From: Siphonodentalium dalli
Taxonomy: Eukaryota > Mollusca > Scaphopoda > Gadilida > Siphonodentaliidae
Direction: 5' to 3'
DNA: 64,000 nucleotides
NCBI GenBank assembly: GCA_032622095.1
Contig: CP136066.1
Location: 146,785,559-146,849,558 of the forward strand
Position numbers and translations under genes: made by a program. A model generated the notes under the pieces. The model was given only the letters and a program-made list of their open reading frames with translations. It had not been told where the DNA came from and ran no database searches. Position 1 is the stretch's first letter, and each line of letters opens with the position of its first letter. Below, piece by piece: positions 23,779 through 36,025 of the stretch.

Positions 23779-24790
23779 TATCATAATTGTTTCAGTCCAG
23801 ATACCTGTTATCCCAATAACTGAGTCGGGTATCACACTATTGTTGTGATGACAGTCAGAACAGACAGCATTAGCGTCTAGTCATCAAGAGATTAGTTGGA
23901 TTCAGACCACTTGGCATTATGGTAGAGCATTGTTGAGCTTAGACGCCACAACCGTCCAATCTCGCTACTCTCCTTAAGGACGGCCTCGGACAATCGCCAT
24001 TTCGACCAGTCACTTTATCTCCGGTCATGTGATCCATACCCGGAAGAGATTGCATGTCGGCAGACATTTTTGAACAATAGCGAAACTTCTCTCGTCGATT
24101 CTCATCAACTGTAAGTAAACTGAGTAATGTTTTCAAATAACTTCGGTGCAGTCATCGACTAATGATATAATATCACCGCGCGGATTGGTTCTTAGGTTCC
24201 CAATACGATTTAATTTTATTTACCAGCCGCTTTAATCGGTGCACATGGCATTATGCGTTTTCGACGTATTGGCCCCCACGACCCATTCAGCGATGGAAAT
24301 GACAAACTTTTAACATGAAGACCCAGACTTCCCTTGTCCTATGTCTTCCTGAGTCAATTCCGCACCCAACGGTAGCGCGGTTCCATATCTTCATGATTTT
24401 ACATATGATTTTTTTCATTCTGAATTTTTCACTTTTTATTCCGTTACCCAGGCTCCATTTGGCAATGGTCATTGGACACTTTCAAGTCGAAAATATACAT
24501 ACCACTGATTTAGTGCCTTCCTTTGTGAATTCCCCACCCAACGGTGTGCCACTTTACACAACTTCACGATTCTACGTTAAATGTTTTTCGTTCTGAATGG
24601 GGCACTTTTCTTGGTCGCACTAAATCCAATTTTGCAATGCCAATTTAAGACTTTCTGGTAAAAATATCAATAACGCTGATTTTATGCCTTCGTGTGTGAC
24701 TTCCCCATCCAGCGGTGTGCCTCTTTCCACAATTTTGTGATTATATGTTACATTTTTTTCATTCTAAATGGTGCACTTTTCTCGGTGATA

Positions 24791-24868
24791 CCTAGATCAT
24801 GCCATGCTTCTTTACTCTGGCTAACGCCGTAGCGTTAGCCAAAGTACAGGTTCATGGTATGATCTAGG
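24791..24868. mobile_element. 78-bp hairpin element, copy 1
   Basis: CCTAGATCATGCCATG, with TCTGGCTAACGC and its complement inside, forms a stem with a few mismatches. TA flanks both sides (24789-24790, 24869-24870). It interrupts one of the 180-bp units of the host element's left arm. Confidence 0.85.
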
Positions 24869-24989
24869 TAACACCGAATACAATTTTGCGATGCCAATTT
24901 GAGACTTTCTGGTTAAAAGTATCAATAACGCTGATTTTATGCCTTCGTGTGTGACTTCCCCAGCCAGCGGTATGCCTCTGTCCACAATT

Positions 24990-25105
24990 TTGACGCGATG
25001 GTCATGGTATTTATGAACGAAACTGTATGCGTTTTATTGTTTTTCTGTTTACGGTGTTTGGAACAGATATGAATATTTTCGACAATTAAGGCATCACGTG
25101 CCTTT
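24990..25105 (-). repeat. Partial copy of the TTAA MITE seen at 54703
   Basis: The reverse complement (AGGCACGTGATGCCTTAATT, then GTCGAAAATATTCATATCTG and AACACCGTAAACAGAAAAAC) matches 54703-54815 closely. Only this end is present here. Confidence 0.8.
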
Positions 25106-26235
25106 GAATGGTATGGTCGATTTCTTTGAAATTTCGACGATGTTAGTAGAATGCTACATTCTCCAGGTTGGCATAACGCCTGAATACCAACTTATCAGCT
25201 TCACGAACTCAAACAAGCCCATAATATGTCTTTAAGGTAATAATACATGTACATACCAACATGTATTTATGCTGCTGTATTCAATGTAGGTTATGCTAAC
25301 AATTCTGGCATTGCCATTCATTCAGGGAGATGTCAGTCTGGATGATTTATTTCACCCAGACAACATACACATTTAGCCATGTATATGCACACTATACACT
25401 TATTATCAAGTTATATGCACACTACATGTACTGATATACTTTAAATTTAAAATGAATTTAATACATTCGTATCTGTGATTTACCTTGAGTTCTCGAATGA
25501 TTATAAACTATAATTGCACTTATGAATTATGTCACTTTAACTAGCATGTTATGTATTTATATTCGCAATCAAAATGTATGCGTCATGGGTATAATGGCAG
25601 TGATATTAGGATATTCTCGTAAATTAAGATGTTTATAATGGAATATGATTAAACAGAGACTAATCACTTGATTGAACTGGTGCCATGAACAAAATTCAAT
25701 TGAGGCAGGGTCTAATTTGTGTTTGTAAAACATCCCTACCTCTCATGAATTATTTCATGTCACCAGTTCAATGAAGTGATTACTCTCAATATATTACTGG
25801 TATCCACACAATAAGCCATTTATCAGGGCCATGCCTATGTGTTCAAACATTGGAAAATAATGGAAGCTGAGAACCTGGTGAATTGAACTGTGGTGGGGTC
25901 TCAAGCCAAACTCTCAGGTGCATAATAATCGTGATGGCCTAATGATAGTGATTTGTAGGGATTTAGGCTGATTTTAATAATATCTCAATGTAAATATTAG
26001 TGATCGTTGGGAATTATTAGGCACATGAGAGTACCCCTTCACGTTAGAAAAAATGCCATTGAATGGCATAAGTTGCTTGAGGACAGAAGTGATCTAGCAT
26101 ACCACTGTAAATTCAACCAGGCGCTTCCTATTAAATAATTATGCCAAGCAGGAGTGGGGCAGTGATACCAGAATGTGCTCACTGAATGCAATCACATTAC
26201 TACATGTATATATTCTGAAGTAGTTTGATAAAAGA
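25106..26235. other. Centre of the 3.4-kb element
   Basis: AT-rich non-repetitive DNA. Apart from the MITE at 25661-25782 I see no gene here. Open frames are short and without motifs. Confidence 0.4.
25661..25782. mobile_element. MITE, ATCACTTGATT family, copy 2
   Basis: TAATCACTTGATTGAACTGG is at the left and GTCACCAGTTCAATGAAGTG at the right, with GAGGCAGGG and CCCTACCTC inner arms. It lies outside the duplicated R blocks, so it is an independent insertion of the family. Confidence 0.8.
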
Positions 26236-26306
26236 TAGATCATGCCATGAATCTCTACTCTGACGGTGTCAGCCAGAGTACTAGTAGAGATTCATGGCAT
26301 GATCTA
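26236..26306. mobile_element. Hairpin element, copy 3 (variant loop)
   Basis: TAGATCATGCCATGAATCTC and its inverted partner GAGATTCATGGCATGATCTA make a near-perfect stem. The inner sequence (TCTGACGGTGTCAGCCAGA) differs from copies 1 and 2. Confidence 0.8.
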
Positions 26307-26430
26307 AGAAATATGCACCATTTAAAACGAAAAAAAATCATAACGTAGTATGGCGAAGTTGTGCAAAGTGGCATACTGTTGGGAATTCATAAAGGAAGTC
26401 ACAAAATCAGCGATATTGTTTTTGGTGTTA

Positions 26431-26508
26431 CCTAGATCATGCCATGAACCTGTACTTTGGCTAACGCTACGGCGTTAGCCAGGGTAGATAATCATGGCAT
26501 GATCTAGG
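26431..26508. mobile_element. 78-bp hairpin element, copy 2
   Basis: Mirror-image counterpart of copy 1 in the right arm, with CCTAGATCATGCCATGAACC at one end and ATCATGGCATGATCTAGG at the other. The right flank is TG rather than TA. It probably predates, and was copied with, the large inverted duplication. Confidence 0.82.
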
Positions 26509-27363
26509 TGTCACCGAGAAAAGTGCACCATTTTGAATGAAACAAATGTAACATACAATCACAAAATTGTGGAAAGAGGCACACCGCTGGATGGGGAAGT
26601 CACACACGAAGGCATAAAATCAGCGTTAATGATATTTTACCAGAAAGTCTCAAATTGGCATTGCAAAATTGGATTTAGTGGGACCAAAAAAAGTGCCCCA
26701 TTCAGAACGAAAAAAAATTAACGTAGAATCGTAAAGTTGTGTAAAGTGGCACACCGTTGGGTGGGAATTCACAAAGGAATGCACTAAATCAGTGTCATGT
26801 ATAATTTCGACTTGAAAGTGTCCAATGACCATTGCCAAATGGAGCCTGGGTGATGGAATAAAAAGTGAAAAATTCAGAATGAAAACAATCATATGTAAAA
26901 TCATGAAGATATGTAACCGCGCTACCGTTGGGTGCGGAATTGACTCAGGAAGACATAGGACAAGGGAAGTCTGGGTCTTCATGTTAAAAGTTTGTCATTT
27001 CCATCGCTGAATTGGTCGTGGGGACTAATTCGTCGAAAACGCATAATGCCATGTGCTCCGATTAAAGCGGCTGGTAAATCAAATTAAATCGTATTGGGAA
27101 CCTAAGAACCAATCCGCGCGGTGATATTATATCATTAGTCGATGACTGCACCGTTATTTGAAAACATTACTCAGTTTACTTACATTTGATGAGAATCGAC
27201 GAGAGAAGTTTCGCTGTTGTACAAAAATGTCTGCCGACGTGCAATCTCTTCCGGGTATAGATCACATGACCGGAGATCATGTGACTGGTCGAAATGGCGA
27301 TTGTCCGAGGCCGTCCTTGGTGAGAGTAGCGAGATTCGACGGTTGTGGCGTCTATGTTGAGCT

Positions 27364-27659
27364 ATGATTTTTGTGAGAAACTTTACATAGGCTATTTCTC
27401 GGTGTTTGGCTCCATTACCACCAGCCAACAAGCTGGTGTATCTATGAAAACCATAAAGGTGGAGTTTTATTAGATACATAAAGTCAAACCAGCTGCCACA
27501 TAGACGTCAGAGAACAGGACAGATACTTGAAATAAACTGGCCAAGTTTTCTGAAAATCGTATCTGAATTGCAGCAGCATCAATAAATATTGAGGTTGTTT
27601 CGTGTGCCAGGATATTTTGAGAATGTCGTTTTTCTATGACCAACCATGACCATAACTTC
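27364..27659. other. Intergenic DNA, nothing recognised
   Basis: No supported feature. Confidence 0.4.
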
Positions 27660-28320
27660 CATATGGCCTAGTTGTGGTAAGATTCACAACTTTTATTTAA
27701 CACATATGATAGGGCTTGTTTTAAATTGTTGATGCTCAATTTTGGGGGTGACTATATTTTGTGTCTCTTTTTTATTATCAAACACTATGTCAAACTATAA
27801 TATGGATGTCTTCCTTAAATAATCTCAAAGTAATCGGATGTAAATCAAAAGTAATTGATTACTTTTAGAAAAGTATTGCATTTGTAATTAATTACATCAA
27901 CCGGAAAATGTATTTGTATCTGTAGATATTGAGTGCAGAAACTAATTATGATTACAGACGCCCTGATTCAGGTGCTACATTGACCGAGTAACTTTATTAC
28001 CCTGTGGTAACTCCAGTAGGAATCAGGGAGCTAAATGTATGCCAGAGTCGGGGAGTGAGTGCACCGCGGAATGGTAGAGGTGAAGAGGCGAAGGTAACTG
28101 AATACTGGCTTTCGCCTGATACGCGTTACACGTTATTAAAGGATGACATCTTGTTATTCGAATTGTGCGTCATATATAAATAATTTAAACGGGTGAATTA
28201 ATGGGGGAATGGATTTTTGTGGCTGAGAAATTTATTTATCTAGCTACTGTAGTTCTGGGTTTTTCCAGGTAATATTTGGCTGCTGTATAGCCCTGTCGTA
28301 TACTTAGGGTTTTATTTTTA
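27660..28320 (+). repeat. Duplicated segment D, uninterrupted copy
   Basis: Matches 29730-29863 followed directly by 36580-37095. Here ACTATAATATGGATGTCTTC (about 27795) is continuous, so it is the empty site for the 29864-36579 insertions. Later shared phrases are GGTGCTACATTGACCGAGTA and GGTGAATTAATGGGGGAATG. Non-coding. Confidence 0.85.
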
Positions 28321-29729
28321 AAACTAGGGGTTTGCCCGTCACAAAATTACGGGTATACAAATGTTCTTTGTTACTTTCTAGTGTCCGCGGTCATGAACAA
28401 ATTCTCATTTCTATATTAGAAATTAAATGGTCATGCTTCTCTTTTTGTCACTGGATGCGCGAGGGAACACTTTATTTCACTAAAACTGTATTTCTACACA
28501 TACCCACCCCCACATATACGCATGCACATATTGAACGAAACAAAATCAGCATATTACTAAAAATATTACTATATACTAACTGAAACGTACTCAATTCGGG
28601 AGCGTTATTCAGCGACGAAGGTGGCTTGCGGAACATTTTGATCTTAAACGGATCCCATTGGGAGCCTGCATTTATAGCCTATTTATAAGGATCACAGGTC
28701 CATTTGTGGGAACACTTTATTTGAAATAAAACTGTACCCCCCCCCCCCCCTCTCCCCAACCCACATATATACATGTATATACAGAACGCAACAATCAAGA
28801 TATTTTACTTTATTACTATAATACTAACTGAAACAGGCTCCTTTCGGAGCCTTTATTTAGCAATGGAGGGGCCTGCTGCCCCTTTGTGAGCTACGCGCAC
28901 ATTATATGACATTAAACACCGCCCGCTTCGAGCACAATTTGATCTTTTAAACATTCTTTTTTTTCATCAGATTTACACTCAACTGAAACATTAAAAGTGC
29001 ATTAATTAGCGTGGGCAGTATTGTTTACACTGTATTACGGATTATCTTAGCTAATTAGGCCTATCATTGAAAGGGTGTATTGGTACATGTATCTATAATA
29101 GGGTGGCGTGTGGTGTTACTCACTGTCTTACTCGCCTTACACCTCTCATTCATAGGAGAAAATATTACATTAAGCTTAAATTTTACGTGTATTACAGGTT
29201 TCAACTAACTTTTAGAAGCAATCATTTCATATAATGTAATGATCCATATACGGCACATAGGTCATATTATACATAGGGCATGGAATAATAATTTTGGTCC
29301 GCAATATATCTGTGATAATTACGATTTGGCATGATATATTTTAAAATATATTAATATATTCGGGTCATAGGACCACCAGATAAATGGCAATTTCGGGCGC
29401 GTTTATTCAGAGATGAAGGAGGCTTGCGGCACATTTTGATCTTAAACGGGTCTCCTTGGGAGCCTGCATTCAGCATGTAACCTAATGATCACAGGCCCAT
29501 TTGTGGGAACACTTTATTTGAAATAAAACTGTATTCCCCCTCCCCCTTCTCCCGAATCCACATATATACATGTATATACAGAACGCAACAATCAAGATAT
29601 TTTACTTTATTACCATATACTAACTGAAACAGGCTCCATTCGGGAGCCTTTATTTGGCGATGGAGGGGCCTGCGGTCCCTTTGTGCGCTTCGCGTACATT
29701 ATACGACCTTAAACAGCGCGCGCTTGTCC
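28321..29729 (+). repeat. Degenerate tandem repeats with regularly placed stem-loops
   Basis: Three copies of a unit (starting near 28455, 28700 and 29500) share GGGAACACTTTATTT, AATAAAACTGTA, a C-rich stretch, CCACATATATACATGTATAT and TACTAACTGAAAC. Short GC hairpins followed by T-rich or GCATTTA sequence recur at 28588-28603, 28650-28666, 28836-28851, 29448-29464 and 29632-29648, for example GGCTCCTTTCGGAGCC. A phrase GGCTTGCGG(A/C)ACATTTTGATC follows some hairpins. A homopolymeric C run is at about 28737-28751. No protein frame is supported. Confidence 0.7.
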
Positions 29730-29863
29730 TAGTTGTGTTAAAGATATACAACTTTTATTTAACACATATGAGAGGTCTTGTGTTAAAAATTTGTGATGCT
29801 CAATTTTGAGGGTGACTATATTTTGTGTCTCTTTTTTAATATCAAACACTTTGTCAAACTATA

Positions 29864-30149
29864 ACAAAAAAATTAAACGAGGCTTCACCCGTGAAGGTGA
29901 AGTTTAATTGTGATTCTATGAAGTATAGAATCACTGGAGGGATCAACTGAGATAGCATCACTGCGCATGTGTACACGACAACACCTCATTCTTAGAAGCA
30001 TGTGTCTACTATTGATCTGTAGTGAAGCTGGAGGGATCACACCCACGGTGTGGTATGGGGCGGGCGGCAGTTGATCCCTCCAGTGATTCTATACTTCATA
30101 GAATCACAATTAAACTTCACCTTCACGGGTGAAGCCTCGTTTAATTTTT
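29864..30149. mobile_element. 286-bp MITE, deletion derivative of the neighbouring 6.4-kb element
   Basis: Perfect inverted arms of about 82 bp (29868-29949 and 30068-30149) contain AAATTAAACGAGGCTTCACC, TGATTCTATGAAGTATAGAA and TCACTGGAGGGATCAACTG. TA flanks each side. The interior joins GCATCACTGCGCATGTGT and ACGACAACACCTCATT, which also lie inside the right end of the 30152-36579 element, to TGTCTACTATTGATC, which matches inside that element's left end. It is therefore an internally deleted relative inserted next to its parent. Confidence 0.88.
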
Positions 30150-30190
30150 TATTCTATTTCACTATAGAATCACTTCCGGGGTCAACTGAG

Positions 30191-33100
30191 ACTTTAAAGC
30201 GATCGATAGTAGACACAAACAACCGCGTTCAACACAGTGAACAAACGGTGTACTCCATGAAACACAAAATAACTCCTGCAGTTGAAATATACGAATCACA
30301 AACCACAGCATCAAGACATTGCTATAGCAGTGTTGTTATTGTTAGATGCATTTCATGAATATTGTAGTATTCCACCAAAGTCAACTCACATTTGCCCCGC
30401 CAACATATCTAGGAAGGTCATCAGTACAAGAACGTCGCAGGTGGCAGCGTTTAATATGACATCATGGCAATGATGGTGCGTACCATACATATACGCATCA
30501 ACTCAATCGAAGGTTAATTAAGGCACCACTCATAAGCAGTTAAGCGGAACAGCAGAACAGTAGATACCGGTAACAATATAAAACCATCCACTTGGCAATT
30601 ATTGGCAAAACAAGAGGTTTATTGTGCCTACTCAGCCGACTATATTCTTGAACTTAAAGCACACATTTTGCATGCCTCAGCCCCATGTACCAGATACTGG
30701 TTGAAGGCGATTGTCAAAGACAATTCACTCACCGATAATTTTGCCAAAGGCGAAATCCTCTAATAAATGAAATTACATCCACTACGATATCTGGGAATGA
30801 AATTTGCACAGTTCATGTGCATGTATAGACACGTTTTGAAATCTGGCGTGGCAGGATTATTGCCGAGTCACTGACATATCTCCAACGGTAGCACCGACTG
30901 ATAATATACACAACACAGCCAACCGGGCAGTGAGAATATAACACCGTAGCTCAATCGCACGGAAACAAATCATTCGCAAAATTCGAGAGGTAAGAAACGT
31001 CGGTGAAATGGTTCACAGGCACCAGTAACAGAACAAATCCCATTGTCAGTTGTGTTCGGGTTCCTGGTCGACACATTGTACTAATATTCATCTCGGGAAG
31101 CTTTCCCAGTCAGATGATATGCGAACCAAACAATTAAGCTTTGGTGCAGCCGGTAATACACGATACTGTGCGGTAACGACGGTATCAGGAGCATTTCCCC
31201 AACTTTATAAACACCGAAAAAACACAGGTACATCTGCGTGGGCTCTATACAAGACACGCGACCATTGGAAATTGCGCAGTCTGAAACGGCTAGCTGAGCA
31301 AAGTTCCAATCAAATTGAAATAGAGATATATGAGTGAAAATGCACTCCATTTCACGAAGCTAAGAAATCAGTGGTGAGACGAAGCATGCAATTTATGGGC
31401 ATTCCAAACATACACGGATTATACATGAATGCCTTAAGGATACCAATTATACAGGTATATGTATATGAGATGCCATGTCGTGGCCATCATCACAGATAGA
31501 GACATGCTCAGTCTGAGTATTTTCAACACTCGGAAGAAACTTGCATAAATTGTTGCCTTGGCCCAAACATCCACATGACCAATGTCAAACGATTATATCT
31601 TGCATATGTACATGTACATGCACATTCGGCCGTGTTCTGTATGTAAGGAACATGTGTAGTATGATCAGTATAAATTTGAGTATGCGTAGTATGCCAATGG
31701 TGGACAATTAAAGTATGCCAAGTGGAGTTTCAAGGCTATCGATGTCCATGGTGCGTGTTCACAACTGAAAAAAACATGAAGTGGCACACAAAACGTTAAC
31801 ATTGCTATTGGGGCATCCCCGCCAAATATGCGGATATCACTTTATAAAATTAGTGACTCACAACCATGATTGATGTGGCAGAAAACCATATAGATATATG
31901 ATGACATCAACAGCACAAGGCAACGTGTGTGACGTTTGAAAGAACGCAATCAGAGCGTCAAAATTGAACATGAATTGTCCCAAAATGAACCCAAACCATG
32001 CCTATAGTTCAAGTAATACTCGTAACCGGCTCACATATAGTCTTATGCAAGCATATATACATGCAGGTTGGATAATTCGTAACAAACCACCATGATTTCA
32101 GCTACGGTTTGGATAGCAGCATACTAATATTCGCCAATCGCACGCCTGTGACATGCATGCGTTACTGACCCATGGCACAATTATGTATAAGTGAACCAGT
32201 GATATGCACTCATTTTGTCACATTAGTAAGAAATGGAAGAGAGTGAATGATGCAATACCGATTTACCTAATGCTATAACGAAACCATGCGATGGAATGAG
32301 CGCTAAAGCCAACCTTGCATATTTGTGCATATTCACAAATATCAGCCATGCATGACAAAAATGACAATCTTCACACCGAACGTCCGGCAAATTTCATACC
32401 GGTTTTATCGGTTCTTGAACAGCATGTGAACCATAACCACACAATTATATATAACTAGGTACAAAATGTCCTTCCGATGCGAACTGAACATTATTGGCTG
32501 TCATTAATAACGACAAATAAGGATATACTAGTCGTGACGTAAAGTACAATACGTCATAATTGTAACAATCAGGCATCACTAAATAAAGCCCTTTAAAATC
32601 CACCTGAAACTGGTGAAGGCATTGAGCCCCATATAATGATCATAGGCTTTGGTACACTGCCGCTGTACCAGTATGCCGGGTTGTCGGTCGCAACTACAAA
32701 TGTAAAAATAAAACCATCTGTCGACCAAGGAACATTGGCAATACCTATCACCGTCTATGAGTTCATTTACCGTTCATAGAAATAAAGTGTGTTTCAACTT
32801 GCGTAATCGCCAAAACCACCAATAACCTATAGGTGTAACTGACATGGCATGACAAGAATCATATGCGATATTGCGACGCGATAGCTGAGATCCGTCCGCG
32901 GATGTATGCAAATACACAAATCAGCCAAACACAATTACAAGTGACCAGTGGCAAGGCGATCAAATGATCCATAGCCTTTCTCTCGTGTATGGCCGCTTCA
33001 AGATGAACAACGGCGAGGGACATCACCAGCTCGACATACCTGGTCTTTGTAACCATAAGATTGGATATGGCGCATCATGGTATCGGAGCATTGACATCGA

Positions 33101-34668
33101 AACCGTACGTTATCACGCACAAATGCACACCGGAAACGTTATCGGATTCCGTCTTGTGGCGAAAATGTAACCAAATATTTCTGTCACGAATGGTTCGGTG
33201 TGTCAGTAGAGATGTGAATAATCTCCTTAAAAACTCAGTCCTTGATGAGTTAACGAAGAACGTGCGTGCCCAAATATTGTCAATGATTCAAATGTCGAAG
33301 TAATACAACATTGATATGACAGAAAATATGTGTCCATCAGACCCAAAGCAGTTGAGCACAACTTTCCCTCAAAAGAGGGCACAATCAAGCTACGTATGTT
33401 GGTTAGGATGCATCACATCACAACTATAGCGTAAACATGTATAGGCGAACAAGAGCCGCAGAATGCTATGGTCGATTATATATCATCAAAAACCCCTGCA
33501 TTGTTTATGAACAACATGTGATATGTAAACCATGCAGACAATAGGACACACGGTCAAGCATTGGTTGACGTCGGAAAACCAGACGTATTTATATCGTGAC
33601 ACTTCCACATCTTATTTACAGTAACACCGACTGTCCACGTGAATCTACTATTTTTGTTGGTATGCAAAAAACCTCTACATGCGAAGCTTTATGAAAACTC
33701 TAAGACATACACAGACGAAGTCATGAACACAGACTATGTACAACATAGCCTCCATATTGTTATACGTGAACAGGTCGGAAAACGCATTGACTTCTGCAAT
33801 CGAAATCACGAGCGCATATATATAGTGGATATACCAGCTGTGTGTACAACAAAGCCTCCGTCGTGAGCGAAGCGTTAAAACGCGCATGGAATTCGACCTG
33901 CGAAGTCATGCATGGCCACACACAATCATCCTGGACAACGTATCGGACCTCTGTAATAGCACGCAATGCTTCCCATTGGCACTCGATGGTCCTGTCATTT
34001 TTGAGCCGTTGTGGTAACAACGTTCGACATGATCGGCACATTAGCGAACCCAGCGCTATATAAAGGCAATGGAGTCCAGTCCATCAGGCCAAACGGCACC
34101 CGCCATGTTGAACTGATTGTCAACAATATGATAAGACAGCTTTATCAACACTAACCCGTGCGTGACCGAAAATGGCCAACTACCGAGATTGCGAAACAAA
34201 AGTTACTCCATGATCAAGATCAATGGCAAAACTATGCACGTGGTGTTAAGAGTCACGGTCGCTACAATCGCAACCGCATGCATGACCCAGATCGGTAAAC
34301 AGCCGATGGAATGAGCCGAACAAATTTGCTTCGAACTAATTCGCAGTTCCAGTAAACTGGAGCATTAAATAACTGACCACTTATAGCGTGGCGTTATCAA
34401 CATGATCAAGTCGCTACAGTCGCGACCGATTGTTGTTCAATGGCGCAGAAAATCTGTCACTACGTGACAAGAAGCGCTAATCGGACAGCACGGATTTTGC
34501 CATGAAAAAATCAAGCAAGCCGTCAAAATGAAAGCAAATACAACAAAATATTGTTGCATTCATAAATAGGAACTGTCCGAGTCAACTAAAATACAAATCA
34601 GAAGCCGCTACAATCGTAGCCTCTGAAAAGTATTTACTGTGCAGAGCACATACGAATAAGAATGCGTC
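30191..34668. other. Unrecognised CpG-richer interior of the 6.4-kb element
   Basis: No frame longer than about 100 codons and no motif I can name. Compared with the surrounding DNA it has visibly more CpG (about 7 in 33841-33900, where neighbouring intergenic lines have 0-1) and an A+C-rich plus strand. The open frames (30050-30358, 31050-31337, 33061-33303, 33639-33866, 33760-34041 minus) do not join into a known transposase. It may be a heavily mutated gene, a spliced gene with short exons, or foreign DNA. I do not assign a function. Confidence 0.45.
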
Positions 34669-34672
34669 TTCA

Positions 34673-35123
34673 GGTTACACTGGTGTAAATAAGGTTCCGA
34701 GTGACATCTAGCGGATGCGGGAGGAATATATAGGAGAGAATAAAATAGACACTGGGCCCTGATTGGTCAATAGCCTTGTGTGCTTTTCACATAAAAAAAT
34801 CATCACACCTCTTCCCTATGATTTCCCATAGGTAAAATAACCATTGGCACAGGAATTAACCCTTTGTAGTGAAGTTTGAATTTTTTGGTGTGGTCTAAAA
34901 TATGACTGTATTTTTTTATGCGGTTCTGACACTAGTTACGAAAACATAAGATTTAAAGGCGAATTCCCTGCTAGACAGACATGATTTTTTTGTGTAAAAA
35001 GTTTCCCAAAATGTCAATTTTTCAGATTTAAAGAAAATTTTGGACCCAACATTTATATTGTCAACACTATACGCTAAAACGTTAGCACTGAGGCCTATGG
35101 AAAACATTTACACCAGTGTAACC
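34673..35123 (+). repeat. 451-bp terminal repeat A
   Basis: Begins GGTTACACTGGTGTAAATAA and ends ACATTTACACCAGTGTAACC, so the unit itself has terminal inverted repeats of about 18-20 bp. It contains ATATATAGGAGAGAATAAAA near its start. Nothing coding. Confidence 0.9.
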
Positions 35124-36025
35124 TAAAGGGAAAAAATAGCTTTTTATCATTTTTGATTCCTGGGAGTCACTTTAAAGCAATTTAATTCATTTTACAGAGC
35201 CTGGTCTTTCAGTCCAATGAATATCTCATGCTTGGTGTGGCTATTCTTGCTGCTGATGTCTTCTTTCACTTAAATCAGCCAAAAAAATAGTAAGATTTTT
35301 CATAAAAAATGCCAATTTTTCAAGGTTTTTTCAAAAAATTTCAAGGTGGTAATAGTCACATGATAATGCAAATGACCCATAACTTGAGCATGTCAACGAC
35401 ACATATATCAATTGTTATAAGAACCTAATCTAACAAGTATTTTGGATTTTATAGCCAGTGATATACAGATATATATCATAAAAGTGTGTCATTTCCACTG
35501 GTGGGTATGGTCATTTGAAGGTTAATAGCACTAAAACTTGGACACATTTAAGAAAATGCTTCAGCAATTCAAAGAGAGCATATCTTTATTCAACTAATTC
35601 AATATACACCCACATCCAGTTATCTTGGATCACCCTTGCAGACCTGAAAATGTCATATTTTATTCTTCAATGTGCTGATAAAGTCATGCGCTTGATGCTC
35701 AGCTGATCAGATCTGGACTCAATGACCTCACATCACCAGAAGTTCTCTCATGGAAAGAATATTGTACAGTCTTCCATAGCTGATCCAAGTTTGCAACACC
35801 AGACCCCTAAAACTGAGTGAAAATGGGGCCTGAACATGACTGGTGGTGGAAAATTGTGCTTTTTTGATGAATAATTTGTTAAAGGGGGTGGGGTTAAATT
35901 ATGTGTGATAAATAAAGAACCACAGAAGTGATATTGTTTTTGAACACATTTTTTCCATTGATGGGCAATTCTGAAGAAATGTAGGGAGTTACAATTATTC
36001 CGCGAAAAAGCGGGCTATCGCTTTA
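35124..36025 (+). other. Interior of the LTR-like composite
   Basis: 902 bp, AT-rich, with no frame showing reverse transcriptase, protease or integrase motifs. It starts TAAAGGGAAAAAATAGCTTT. Its last bases, reversed, read TAAAGCGATAGCCCGCTTTT, a loose inverted similarity between the two inner ends. Confidence 0.6.

Larger units (their letters stand above)
23939..27354. mobile_element. Long-arm inverted-repeat element, about 3.4 kb
   Basis: The left arm, about 23939-24990, is repeated inverted at about 26400-27354. Examples are TAGACGCCACAACCGTC at the left end against the reverse of 27338-27354, and CACCGCGCGGATTGGTTC (24174) against 27108-27126. The arms contain about four tandem units of roughly 180 bp sharing TTCCCCACCCAACGGTGTGC-like and ATGCCAATTTGAGACTTTCT-like phrases. 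TTGAGCT flanks both sides (about 23932-23938 and 27357-27363), a candidate 7-8 bp target duplication compatible with Mutator or hAT type insertion. The centre, about 25110-26230, is not repeated. No transposase frame is recognised. Confidence 0.78.

Noticed and set aside
33540-33610. A GKPDVFIS-like string resembling the Helitron replication-initiator motif
   Set aside because: The expected following residues and the His-x-His and Tyr motifs are absent and a stop follows; probably chance.
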